Of a DNA stretch of 64,000 nt, positions 16,051 through 24,721 are shown piece after piece. Both the position numbers and the translations under genes were made by a program. The notes below the pieces were generated by a model. That model ran no database searches, was not told where the DNA came from, and saw nothing but the letters and a program-made list of their open reading frames with translations. Source of the stretch: CBDAQD01 sp965275905 (GTDB taxonomy: Bacteria; Pseudomonadota; Alphaproteobacteria; Rhizobiales; JAJFHC01); the NCBI GenBank assembly GCA_965275905.1, contig CBDHYJ010000035.1, positions 62,001 through 126,000 of the forward strand. The letters are read 5' to 3'. The first letter of the stretch is position 1. Every line of letters starts with the position of its first letter.

Positions 16051-16620
16051 TTACTGGATGACGACGACTTTTGCGCCGACCCGCGCCCGGTTGTAGAGAT
16101 CAATGACCTCCTTGTTCAGCATCCTGATGCATCCGCTCGAAACCGCCTGACCGATCGTATAGTCCTGGTTGGTTCCGTGGATTCTGTAGAGCGAAGATCC
16201 AAGATACAGAGCACGTGCTCCCATCGGATTGTCCGGTCCGCCGGGCATGAACTTCGGCAGTCCGGGCTGACGCGCGTGCATCTCGGCAGGAGGCGTCCAG
16301 CTCGGCCATTTCGCCTTGCGCGACACGCGTGTCGAGCCCGACCATGTGAATCCGTATCGTCCGACGCCGACCCCGTACTCGATTGCCCGTCTGCCCGGCA
16401 GTACGAAATAGAGCTTTCGTTTTGCCGTTTTGATGATGATCGTTCCCGGCTTGTAGCCCTCGTTGAAGTCGACCGTGCGTTTACCCTTGTATTTGGGAAT
16501 CAGGGAGTCGCTGACGAAGTTGAATTTGACTTTTGTGCTTGTCGACGCATTGGCCGGCGAGATGAGCGCCATGGCGCAGAATGCGACGAGAAACCCCAGT
16601 AAAGAATTCGCAATCTTCAT
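16051..16620 (-). CDS. L,D-transpeptidase (YkuD domain), copy 2
   Basis: 189 residues, paralogous to the gene 112 bp downstream. Signal peptide (residues 1-25, cleavage near ANA/S), then the catalytic domain with IHGTNQDYTIGQAVSSGCIRM. The two proteins agree over most of the catalytic region but diverge in the N-terminal 50 residues, which suggests that localisation or partner contacts differ rather than chemistry. A G-poor ribosome binding region precedes the ATG, so the start is supported mainly by the signal peptide. Confidence 0.93.
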   Translation of the reverse strand: MKIANSLLGFLVAFCAMALISPANASTSTKVKFNFVSDSLIPKYKGKRTVDFNEGYKPGTIIIKTAKRKLYFVLPGRRAIEYGVGVGRYGFTWSGSTRVSRKAKWPSWTPPAEMHARQPGLPKFMPGGPDNPMGARALYLGSSLYRIHGTNQDYTIGQAVSSGCIRMLNKEVIDLYNRARVGAKVVVIQ

Positions 16621-16916
16621 TGAACTGTCCCCAACATTATCCGCTTGCTGCAGCGGGATGACCGTGCCTTCTCAGATATTGCCGATTTTTCGTTTCGCAA
16701 CTCATTTTCGACAAAAAAACGTCGGACTCGCGAAACAATTTGCGCAATCCGCAGTCTGAACGCTCACGCCGCTGCGCGGGCAAACCACTGCGAAGTCCAC
16801 ACTTCGGACGCGCAATGTCATGCGAATCCAGCAAAATTCGCTTCTACGAGAAGTAACCGATGGTCAATTTCGGTTCAAGACGGCGTCGGACCATGCCGGC
16901 CTTGGAGCGGCCAATC

Positions 16917-17564
16917 TTATGGCGAAAAGAGGGCATCTGTTGCTTGTTCGTCACACTGCAGAACGACTTTGTCGCCGATAACGCGTGCGCGTCCGCTGGC
17001 GACCAGTTCCAGTGCGGCGGGATAAAGCCGGTGCTCCGCCGCCAGAACACGGGCGGCAAGACTTTCAGCGGTGTCGCTTGCAAGCACGTTAACCGCCGCC
17101 TGCGCGATGATGGGGCCGGAGTCCATTTCGGTGCGGACGAAATGAACCGTGCAGCCGCTGATCTTCACGCCTTCGTCGATAACCCGTTCGTGCGTGTTCA
17201 AACCCTTGAACGCCGGCAGCAGCGACGGATGAATATTCAAATGCCGATTAATCCATTTCTGCACGAAGCCGTCCGTCAGCAATCGCATGAAGCCGGCATT
17301 GCAGACGATTTCGGTGCCATGATCCCGCAGCACCGAATCCAGCCGGTCCTCGAATGCGGGCCGGTCATCGAACTGTTTATGATCGACGATCTCCGTCGAA
17401 AGACCCATCGCGGCGGCAGTCTGGAGGCCCGCTGCGTCAGCGCGGTTTGATACCACGACAGATACCTCAGCCGGAAAACTGTCCGCCTGGCAGGCCTCCG
17501 CCAGCGCGACCATGTTGCTGCCTCGTCCAGAAATCAGGATGCCGACCTTGCGCCTCGCCGCCAC
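16917..17564 (-). CDS. purN: Phosphoribosylglycinamide formyltransferase
   Basis: 215 residues. PurN transfers a formyl group from 10-formyltetrahydrofolate to glycinamide ribonucleotide, the third step of purine synthesis. Visible are the phosphate-binding ISGRGSNMVAL, the catalytic Asn/His region NIHPSLLPAFKGLNTHERVIDEG, and the later Asp in HFVRTEMDSGPII. It starts 3 bp after purM ends, and the two are surely co-transcribed. Confidence 0.97.
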   Translation of the reverse strand: MAARRKVGILISGRGSNMVALAEACQADSFPAEVSVVVSNRADAAGLQTAAAMGLSTEIVDHKQFDDRPAFEDRLDSVLRDHGTEIVCNAGFMRLLTDGFVQKWINRHLNIHPSLLPAFKGLNTHERVIDEGVKISGCTVHFVRTEMDSGPIIAQAAVNVLASDTAESLAARVLAAEHRLYPAALELVASGRARVIGDKVVLQCDEQATDALFSP

Positions 17565-17567
17565 GGC

Positions 17568-18647
17568 CTATAACTCCAGCTTGTTTATGAATGCGATCTG
17601 CTGGCCGTCCGCGACGTCGAGCATGCCCAGACGTGTCACCGTTTCACCAGACGATTCGAGTGAAGCGACGACGGCTTCAACGTCGGCTTCGTTCGTTACC
17701 AGAACCATCCCGATGCCGCAGTTGAATGTTCTGAGCAGTTCGGTTTCCGCGATGCCGCCCTTTTCCGCAAGCCACGAAAACACGGGCGGAACAGGCACCT
17801 GCGAAAGATCGATGGTGGCGCACATTGCATCGGGGAGTACCCGCGGCACGTTCTCGGTGAAGCCGCCTCCGGTGATATGGGCAAGCGCCTTCACCGCCTC
17901 GGTGTCGCGCATAGCCTTGAGCACGGAACGAACATAGATCCGCGTCGGCTCGAGCAATGCCGAGCCGAGAGGGCGTTCGGGGGCAAACGGTGACGGGTCG
18001 CGATAATCGAGATCGAGCATCTCGATCAATCGCCGGACCAGAGAAAATCCGTTGGAGTGCAAGCCGCTCGACGACAGGCCCAGCAGAACGTCCCCCGGCT
18101 GAATGTCTGCCCTTGGCAGCAGTCCGCCGCGCTCCGCTGCACCTACAGCGAATCCGGCCAGATCGTATTCGCCGTCGGCATACATGCCCGGCATCTCTGC
18201 CGTTTCACCGCCGATCAGGGCGGCGCCGGCCTGCCTGCATCCCTCAGCAATTCCGGCCACCACTGTCGACGCGGTTTCGGTTTCCAGTTTGCCGGTCGCA
18301 AAGTAGTCGAGGAAGAAGAGTGGTTCGGCACCTTGAACAACGAGGTCGTTGACGCACATGGCCACCAGATCGATGCCGACCCCGTCATGCTGTCCGGCCT
18401 CGATTGCGATCTTGAGCTTTGTGCCGACGCCGTCGTTCGCGGCCACCAGTACGGGATCCGCGAACCCCGCTGCCTTGAGGTCGAACAGGCCGCCGAACCC
18501 ACCCAGCTCGCTGTCGGCGCCGGGCCGCCGCGTGGATGCCGCCATTGGCTTGATCAGGTCGACAAGCGCATTGCCTGCATCAATGTCCACGCCCGCGTCG
18601 CGGTATGTCAGGCCATTGTCGGACCCTGACTGATCGGTCGACGCCAT
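17568..18647 (-). CDS. purM: Phosphoribosylformylglycinamidine cyclo-ligase (AIR synthetase)
   Basis: 359 residues from the ATG at 18647, which has AGGAAGAG upstream; an in-frame start at 18701 adds 18 unneeded residues. PurM closes the imidazole ring of AIR using ATP, the fifth purine step. Typical blocks are LTYRDAGVDIDAGN, GVGTKLKIA, CVNDLVVQGAEPLFFLDY, GGETAEMPGMY and HITGGGFTENVPR. It is the first gene of purM-purN and is divergent from the DUF2066 gene, whose promoter shares the 217-bp intergenic space. Confidence 0.97.
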   Translation of the reverse strand: MASTDQSGSDNGLTYRDAGVDIDAGNALVDLIKPMAASTRRPGADSELGGFGGLFDLKAAGFADPVLVAANDGVGTKLKIAIEAGQHDGVGIDLVAMCVNDLVVQGAEPLFFLDYFATGKLETETASTVVAGIAEGCRQAGAALIGGETAEMPGMYADGEYDLAGFAVGAAERGGLLPRADIQPGDVLLGLSSSGLHSNGFSLVRRLIEMLDLDYRDPSPFAPERPLGSALLEPTRIYVRSVLKAMRDTEAVKALAHITGGGFTENVPRVLPDAMCATIDLSQVPVPPVFSWLAEKGGIAETELLRTFNCGIGMVLVTNEADVEAVVASLESSGETVTRLGMLDVADGQQIAFINKLEL

Positions 18648-18764
18648 GAATTCTCTTCCTCTGAATACGTGTCGGCCCGGATGCCGCTTGTTCACCGTCA
18701 ATTCATGTTAGACCAAGCAAAAATGCGCCGATTGCGCAAGGGTGATATCCCCGTGACCAACCGA

Positions 18765-18782
18765 ATTGGTGATTGAACCAAT
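18765..18782. promoter_or_regulatory. Inverted repeat between purM and the DUF2066 gene
   Basis: ATTGGT (18765-18770) and ACCAAT (18777-18782) are exact reverse complements separated by 6 bp, midway between the divergent starts of purM and the DUF2066 gene. It could be an operator for either; no regulator can be assigned from the sequence. Confidence 0.3.
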
Positions 18783-18864
18783 GTGCTCTTAACGCGGCAC
18801 CGTGGATGGTATATTCGAAAGACGGGAATCGCCTGTCGCGTCGACGACTTGGGAGAGTTGCACT

Positions 18865-19956
18865 TTGGTCAGGACAACATGCAGACACTCATGGCTGAGC
18901 GCCATGTTCGGCATCCTCTTCGTGGCTTTTGCACTGGGCAGCGGGCAAGCGGTACGCGCCGATCTGTACAGCATAAACGGCATCAAGGTTGACGAAACGG
19001 CGCAGGATGCGGTGCAGGCGAAGAAGAAGGCCTTGAACGACGGGCAATCGCTCGCGTTTCAGACGCTTATGCATCGCCTCACGCGCACCGAGGATCGCGC
19101 GGCACTGCCCGAGATCAAGCCGGGTGACATTTCCCGGCTGATGGACTCAATGAGTGTCGAAGGCGAAAGGACGAGCGGCACGCGGTACATCGCGACCCTG
19201 AACATCAGGTTCCGGCCGGAGCAGATCAGGGATTTCCTGCTTCAGTTCAATGTTCCGTACGCGGACCTGCAGGCGCCGGGTGTTCTGCTTCTGACCATCT
19301 GGCAGGACCAGAGCAAGCCGACGATCTGGGATCCGCCCAACCCCTGGCGCGAGGCATGGGCGGCGCTGAACGTGGAAAACTCGATTACGCCGCTGTTCAT
19401 GCCGCTGGGCGATCTGACCGACATCTCCACGATCAACGCCACTGATGTCCTTTCGGGAAACGAGGAAAAGCTTCAGAAAATCAAGGATCGGTACGCCGTT
19501 GAGAACGTTCTCGTTGCGGTTGCCGAAAAGCAGCCCGGCGGCGGGGTCAGAGCAACCATCAAGGGCGCCACTTCGGTCGGGCCGGTCGAATACGACAGTG
19601 TGTTCCCCGGCGATGGCAGCGGCGATCCCAACGCCGCTCTCGCGCAGGCGGCCCGGACAGTGCTTACAAGCATCGAAGATGAGTGGAAGGCGAACAATCT
19701 GCAAAGCGGGCGTCCGAGCGGAAGCAGCATGACTGTGGCGGTGCCGTTCACGAGCATCGGCGAGTGGAACAATATTCGCCAGAGGATTGCCTCGACCATC
19801 GGGATTGGCGCGGTCGAGGTTCGCAGGCTGTCAGCGCAGGGCGCGGTGGTTGATATCGTGTTCTCCGGCGACCTCGGGGAACTGAACAGTCAATTGGCGC
19901 AAAGCGGCTTCAAGTTGACTGATATCGGCGACACCTGGGTGCTGCAGCAGCGCTGA
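18865..19956 (+). CDS. Secreted DUF2066 protein
   Basis: 363 residues from a TTG at 18865, preceded by GGGAGAG at 7-base spacing; the ATG at 18802 would give an implausible N-terminus. The TTG start yields a clean signal peptide ending GQAVRA/D near residue 30. The mature protein begins with the typical DUF2066 pattern (LYSINGIKVDETAQDAVQAKKKAL followed by ALPEIKP). DUF2066 proteins are conserved beside purM and hdaA in alphaproteobacteria, and their function is unknown. It is first in a plus-strand run with the pgsA-like, AI-2E and hdaA genes. Confidence 0.88.
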   Translation: MVRTTCRHSWLSAMFGILFVAFALGSGQAVRADLYSINGIKVDETAQDAVQAKKKALNDGQSLAFQTLMHRLTRTEDRAALPEIKPGDISRLMDSMSVEGERTSGTRYIATLNIRFRPEQIRDFLLQFNVPYADLQAPGVLLLTIWQDQSKPTIWDPPNPWREAWAALNVENSITPLFMPLGDLTDISTINATDVLSGNEEKLQKIKDRYAVENVLVAVAEKQPGGGVRATIKGATSVGPVEYDSVFPGDGSGDPNAALAQAARTVLTSIEDEWKANNLQSGRPSGSSMTVAVPFTSIGEWNNIRQRIASTIGIGAVEVRRLSAQGAVVDIVFSGDLGELNSQLAQSGFKLTDIGDTWVLQQR

Positions 19957-20012
19957 CCGGGATGCGATGATAACATGCATATGATCGCCATCGGCATGCC
20001 GGAGGGTGTCGA

Positions 20013-20555
20013 TTGAGTTTGCCCAACATCATTACGGTTCTGCGGATAATCTCGGTTCCAGCAATTGTCTGGCTGATTATCACCGGACATATGCAGGCAG
20101 CGTTTATCCTGTTCATCGCCGCCGGCATCAGCGACGGCATTGACGGCTTCATCGCCAAGAACTTCAACCAGACGACCGAACTGGGGGCCTATCTGGATCC
20201 GATCGCGGACAAGGCCCTCCTGATGAGCATTTATGTGGCGCTGGGATATCGCGGCGACCTGCCGTCGTTTCTGGTAATCCTTGTGGTCAGCCGCGACATC
20301 CTGATTATCGGGGCGGTCGTTCTGTCCTGGATGGTCGATCGCCCGATCACCGTCGCGCCGCTGATGGTTAGCAAGGTCAACACGACCGGGCAGATTATCC
20401 TTGCCGGTCTGGTTCTGGCGAAACTTGGTTTCGAGTTGCCGGTGAATGGGCTTGTCGACCTTGCGGTATGGATGGTCGCCGGACTGACGGTGGCGTCGGG
20501 GATAGCCTATCTTGTCGAATGGTTCCGCCATATGGCACATGATGAGCCCGCCTGA
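20013..20555 (+). CDS. pgsA: CDP-alcohol phosphatidyltransferase (PgsA-like)
   Basis: 180 residues from a TTG at 20013, with GGAGGG 6 bases upstream. The CDP-alcohol phosphatidyltransferase motif is present: D-G-I-D-G-F-I-A-K, then G-x3-D-P-I-A-D-K, with the four catalytic aspartates; the usual Arg after Ala is Lys. Four or more membrane segments surround it. PgsA makes phosphatidylglycerol phosphate from CDP-diacylglycerol and glycerol 3-phosphate, and the length and N-terminus (SLPNIITVLRI) favour this member over others of the family. It lies 56 bp after the DUF2066 gene. Confidence 0.88.
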   Translation: MSLPNIITVLRIISVPAIVWLIITGHMQAAFILFIAAGISDGIDGFIAKNFNQTTELGAYLDPIADKALLMSIYVALGYRGDLPSFLVILVVSRDILIIGAVVLSWMVDRPITVAPLMVSKVNTTGQIILAGLVLAKLGFELPVNGLVDLAVWMVAGLTVASGIAYLVEWFRHMAHDEPA

Positions 20556-20584
20556 CTTGGCATTGCACGGCGGAGGGGCATGAA

Positions 20585-21670
20585 ATGACACTTCAGCGAC
20601 AAGCTACGTTCTGGTTTCTGGCGCTCGTTGTACTGATCCTGTTTCTCTATGTCCTGAGCGACATTCTGCTGCCTTTCGTGGCGGGAATGGCTCTGGCCTA
20701 TTTTCTCGATCCGCTGGCGGATCGTATCGAGCGCTTAGGGGTAGGCCGACTGGCCGCGACCAGCGTTATTCTTACCGTCTTCGTTCTGATTTTCGTTCTC
20801 GCGCTGCTCATGGTCGTGCCGATACTGGTGGATCAGTTCTCCAATTTCGCCGACCGGTTGCCGTCCTATATCCAGACGCTGTCGAAGTTCCTGAACGAAT
20901 CCAGTCCGGACTGGCTCAAGCGGGCATTCGCCGAGGGCAGCAAGTCGGTCGAGGAGTCAATGTCGACCTATGCCGCGAAGGGGGCGGCATGGGTTGCCAC
21001 GCTGTTGCGGTCGCTGTGGAGCGGCGGCATGGCGCTCGTCAGCGTTCTGTCGCTTGTCGTCATCACGCCGATCGTGGCGTTCTACATGCTCTACGACTGG
21101 GACCGCATGATCGCGCTCGTGGACAGCTGGCTGCCGCGTGATCACGCGGACCAGATCCGGGAAATCGCCGGCGAGATCAACACCGCCATGGCCGGTTTTG
21201 TCCGGGGGCAGGGGACAGTGTGCCTCCTGCTCGGTGCTTTCTACGGGATCGCGCTGACGCTGGCGGGCTTGAACTTCGGCTTGCTCATCGGTCTGGTTTC
21301 CGGCCTTGTCAGTTTCATTCCGTTTGTCGGCGCCATTCTGGGGCTTGTTGTTTCGGTCGGCGTTGCCCTTGTTCAGTTCTGGCCGGACTGGGTTCAGATC
21401 CTGATTATCGTTGTGATCTTCTCCGCCGGTCAGTTCCTCGAGGGCAACATACTCTCTCCAAAACTGGTCGGGGGCAGCGTCGGACTGCATCCGGTATGGC
21501 TCATGTTTTCCCTGTTTGCTTTCGGCTTCCTGTTCGGATTTGTCGGCATGCTTGTTGCCGTTCCACTTGCCGCTGCGGTTGGTGTACTGGTGCGCTTCGC
21601 GCTCAAGCGCTATCTCGCCAGTCCGCTCTATCTTGGAACCGGTAGTCCGCCGGGAGCGGGAGACGATTGA
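20585..21670 (+). CDS. AI-2E family membrane transporter (PerM-like)
   Basis: 361 residues with about eight predicted transmembrane segments: a pair at the N-terminus, a soluble stretch (about 75-140), and a cluster from about 145 onward including the conserved glycine-rich block GLVSGLVSFIPFVGAILG. The family is named for a proposed autoinducer-2 exporter, but most members have unknown substrates. Its stop overlaps the hdaA start (TTGA). The adjoining purM-DUF2066-pgsA-like-hdaA order is typical of alphaproteobacteria. Confidence 0.9.
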   Translation: MTLQRQATFWFLALVVLILFLYVLSDILLPFVAGMALAYFLDPLADRIERLGVGRLAATSVILTVFVLIFVLALLMVVPILVDQFSNFADRLPSYIQTLSKFLNESSPDWLKRAFAEGSKSVEESMSTYAAKGAAWVATLLRSLWSGGMALVSVLSLVVITPIVAFYMLYDWDRMIALVDSWLPRDHADQIREIAGEINTAMAGFVRGQGTVCLLLGAFYGIALTLAGLNFGLLIGLVSGLVSFIPFVGAILGLVVSVGVALVQFWPDWVQILIIVVIFSAGQFLEGNILSPKLVGGSVGLHPVWLMFSLFAFGFLFGFVGMLVAVPLAAAVGVLVRFALKRYLASPLYLGTGSPPGAGDD

Positions 21671-22383
21671 CTGACGGCGGCGACAGCAGGGGCAGGACCG
21701 CCAAGCAGATTCCCCTCGACCTGCCGCACCGGCCGGCGATGGGACGCGACGATTTTCTGGTCGCCGACAGCAACCGCGCCGCCGTGGAAGTCATCGATCG
21801 CTGGCCGGACTGGCAAGGACCTGCGGTGTTCCTCGTCGGGCCGGAAGGCAGTGGCAAATCCCATCTCGGTCAGGTCTGGCGCGCGAGTTCAAAGGCCCGC
21901 GAAGCAGACATCTCGGAAGTTTCGTTCGAGTCCATTCCGCATCTGCTGGGCAGTGGTGCGCTTCTTCTGGAAGACGCCGATGAAGACAGGTTGGACGAAA
22001 CAGCCATGTTTCATCTGCTCAACCTTGTCCGGGAGCAGTCACACCACGTCCTCATCACAAGCCGGACCCGGCCGGCACACTGGTCGGTCGCTCTGCCTGA
22101 CCTTCGTTCGCGCCTGCGCGCCGCTCCGGTCGCCGCTCTGGACGAACCCGATGATGCGCTGCTGAAAGCGGTGCTGGCAAAGCTGTTTCGCGACAGGCAA
22201 CTCGATGTCGCCGAAAATGTGCTCGATTTCCTGGTCGTGCGCATGGAGCGATCCCTTGGCGCAGCAGGTGAGCTGGTTGAGTCCCTGGATAAGGCGGCCC
22301 TGGCTGAGAAGGCCGCGGTCACACGCACATTCGTTTCGAAAGTCCTGGCGGAGAGAGGGGCTACCGAGCTCGGCTCGAAGTGA
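21667..22383 (+). CDS. hdaA: Hda-like regulator of replication initiation
   Basis: 238 residues from a TTG overlapping the stop of the preceding gene by 4 bp. A AAA+ domain closely related to DnaA domain III: Walker A VGPEGSGKSHL, Walker B ALLLEDAD, and an RxxLR-like sensor region ALPDLRSRLRAAP. There is no DnaA domain IV, which marks Hda/HdaA. HdaA stimulates hydrolysis of DnaA-bound ATP at the sliding clamp, limiting re-initiation. The N-terminal QIPLDLPHRP is the expected clamp-binding peptide. ppk follows after 73 bp. Confidence 0.9.
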   Translation: MTDGGDSRGRTAKQIPLDLPHRPAMGRDDFLVADSNRAAVEVIDRWPDWQGPAVFLVGPEGSGKSHLGQVWRASSKAREADISEVSFESIPHLLGSGALLLEDADEDRLDETAMFHLLNLVREQSHHVLITSRTRPAHWSVALPDLRSRLRAAPVAALDEPDDALLKAVLAKLFRDRQLDVAENVLDFLVVRMERSLGAAGELVESLDKAALAEKAAVTRTFVSKVLAERGATELGSK

Positions 22384-22456
22384 ATCGAATTGTCACATTG
22401 TTGTGGTATCGCGTTCTGGAATAAGAATAAAATTGATCCGAACCTGGGATGCTGCA

Positions 22457-24721
22457 ATGTCCGATACACTGAAGTCCTCGGAAACCCTGCTGGATGCGCT
22501 CGATGCAGAGAAAGCTCCTGCGGCTGAAGAAGAGAAATCTCCAAGTCTATCTGTTGAGCCGAGCAGCCCGGATCGTTTCATCAATCGCGAAATCTCTTGG
22601 CTCGGCTTTAACATGCGTGTCCTCGAAGAGGCGCGCAATCCCAATCATCCCTTGCTCGAGCGTTTGAGGTTCCTGTCGATTTCCGCGACCAACCTGGACG
22701 AATTTTATATGGTTCGCGCGGCCGGATTGCTGGGACAGCTCAGGGCCGGCGTGACCACCCTGAGCCAGGATGGCCTGACGCCCGCACAGCAACTCGAACG
22801 TATCTACGACCAGACGTCGATTTTGATTTCGGAACAACAGGTCCGCTGGGATGCCTTGCGCAAGGAACTCACGGTCGCGGGCATAACGCTGATTGATCCA
22901 GACGAAGTCACTCCGGCACAACGGGAATGGCTGGAGCAGCATTTTCTCGACCAGATTTTCCCGGTTCTGACCCCGCTTGCCGTCGACCCTGGACATCCGT
23001 TTCCGTTCATTCCCAATCTGGGCTTCACACTGGCGCTGCATTTGCGCCGTCAAACGGACGGCCGGACGATGAATGCGCTTATCCCGATACCGCATCAGAT
23101 CGATCGATTTGTCCGCCTGCCGGGCAAGCCGGTCCGTTCCGGATCCAACCCGGCTGTGTTCCTGAGTGTCGAGCACACGATCGGTCTTTTCATCTCGCGC
23201 CTGTTCCCGGGATACGAGGTCTTGGGCAAGGGCGAATTCCGCCTGATCCGCGACAGCGACATCGAAATCGAGGAAGAAGCCGAAGATCTGGTCCGGGTGT
23301 TCGAGAGCGCTCTGAAGCGCCGGCGCCGCGGTTCCGTGATCAGGCTTGAACTGGCCGCCACCATGCCGCCCACCCTGCGCGAGTTTGTCGCCGAGGAACT
23401 CGGAGTCGGCACCCGCGAAATTGACGTGGTTGGCGACCTTGTCGGGTTCGGCGATACGTCGGAACTTATCCTGGACGAGCGTCCGGACCTGAAGTTCCAA
23501 CCGTTCAATGCGCGCTTCCCGGAGCGGATCCGTGATCACGGGGGCGACTGTTTTGCAGCCATACGGGAGAAGGACATCCTGGTACATCATCCCTACGAGT
23601 CGTTTGACGTCGTGCTGCAGTTCCTTCGGCAGGCGGCTCGTGACCCGGATGTCGTTGCTATCAAGCAGACGCTATACCGGACGTCCAAGGACTCCCCGAT
23701 CATCGCCGCGCTCAGCGAGGCTGCAGAAGCCGGAAAGTCGGTCACGGCGCTCGTCGAACTCAAGGCGCGTTTCGATGAGGAAGCCAATATTCAGTGGGCC
23801 CGCGACCTGGAACGTGCAGGCGTGCAGGTTGTGTATGGTTTCATCGAATTGAAGACACACGCCAAGCTCTCGCAGGTGGTGCGCCGCGAGGGTGGCGAAT
23901 TGAGAACCTATCAGCATTTCGGAACCGGCAACTATCACCCCATTACCGCAAAGATCTATACCGACCTCTCGTTCTTCACGACTGATCCGGCACTTTGCCG
24001 CGACGCGATCCAGGTGTTCAATCTCGTTACCGGGTACTCGGAGCCGAACAACCTGGAAAAGATAGCCGTTTCACCGGTGAACCTGCGGGCCAGGATACTT
24101 GAGCATATCGCTGAGGAAGTGGAACACGCCAAGGCGGGCAAGCCGTCCGGAATATGGGCAAAGCTCAATTCCCTGGTCGATCCCGACGTCATTGATGCGC
24201 TATACGATGCGAGTAAGCATGGCGTGCCGATTGACCTCGTGGTTCGCGGTATCTGCTGCCTGAGGCCAGGCATTCCGGGACTTTCGGACAATATCAGGGT
24301 CAAGAGCGTCGTTGGGCGGTTCCTGGAACATTCACGAATTATTTGCTTTGGCAATGGACACCCGCTTCCTTCACCGCAAGCCCGGGTCTATATTTCGTCA
24401 GCAGACTGGATGCCGAGGAATCTCGACCGCCGTGTTGAGACACTCATTCCGATCGATAATGAGACGGTTCACGAGCAGATTCTGGTCCAGATCATGGTCG
24501 CAAATCTAAAAGACAATCAACAGAGTTGGCGGCTTCTGCCTGATGGCAGTTCGGAGAGAGTTTTGCAGTCGGAAGAGGAAGAACCCTTCAACCTGCACGA
24601 ATACTTCATGACCAATCCGAGTCTTTCAGGGCGGGGCAGCTCGGCTGAGGAAAACCTGCCGCCGGCGCTTCCGAAGAAGCAGTCACGAAGCAAGCGTCAG
24701 GGCCGACGTGTCAAAACGTGA
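22457..24721 (+). CDS. ppk1: Polyphosphate kinase 1
   Basis: 754 residues from the ATG at 22457; the frame is open upstream but overlaps hdaA. PPK1 polymerises the terminal phosphate of ATP into polyphosphate. Domains run in family order: N-terminal (about 40-150, RFINREISWLGFNMRVLEEA), head, and two phospholipase-D-like catalytic domains. The phosphohistidine lies in ELKTHAKL and the second catalytic region in YISSADWMPRNLDRRVE. A basic C-terminal tail (PALPKKQSRSKRQGRR) is unusual. The gene ends 14 bp inside ppx, coupling synthesis and breakdown enzymes. Confidence 0.97.
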   Translation: MSDTLKSSETLLDALDAEKAPAAEEEKSPSLSVEPSSPDRFINREISWLGFNMRVLEEARNPNHPLLERLRFLSISATNLDEFYMVRAAGLLGQLRAGVTTLSQDGLTPAQQLERIYDQTSILISEQQVRWDALRKELTVAGITLIDPDEVTPAQREWLEQHFLDQIFPVLTPLAVDPGHPFPFIPNLGFTLALHLRRQTDGRTMNALIPIPHQIDRFVRLPGKPVRSGSNPAVFLSVEHTIGLFISRLFPGYEVLGKGEFRLIRDSDIEIEEEAEDLVRVFESALKRRRRGSVIRLELAATMPPTLREFVAEELGVGTREIDVVGDLVGFGDTSELILDERPDLKFQPFNARFPERIRDHGGDCFAAIREKDILVHHPYESFDVVLQFLRQAARDPDVVAIKQTLYRTSKDSPIIAALSEAAEAGKSVTALVELKARFDEEANIQWARDLERAGVQVVYGFIELKTHAKLSQVVRREGGELRTYQHFGTGNYHPITAKIYTDLSFFTTDPALCRDAIQVFNLVTGYSEPNNLEKIAVSPVNLRARILEHIAEEVEHAKAGKPSGIWAKLNSLVDPDVIDALYDASKHGVPIDLVVRGICCLRPGIPGLSDNIRVKSVVGRFLEHSRIICFGNGHPLPSPQARVYISSADWMPRNLDRRVETLIPIDNETVHEQILVQIMVANLKDNQQSWRLLPDGSSERVLQSEEEEPFNLHEYFMTNPSLSGRGSSAEENLPPALPKKQSRSKRQGRRVKT

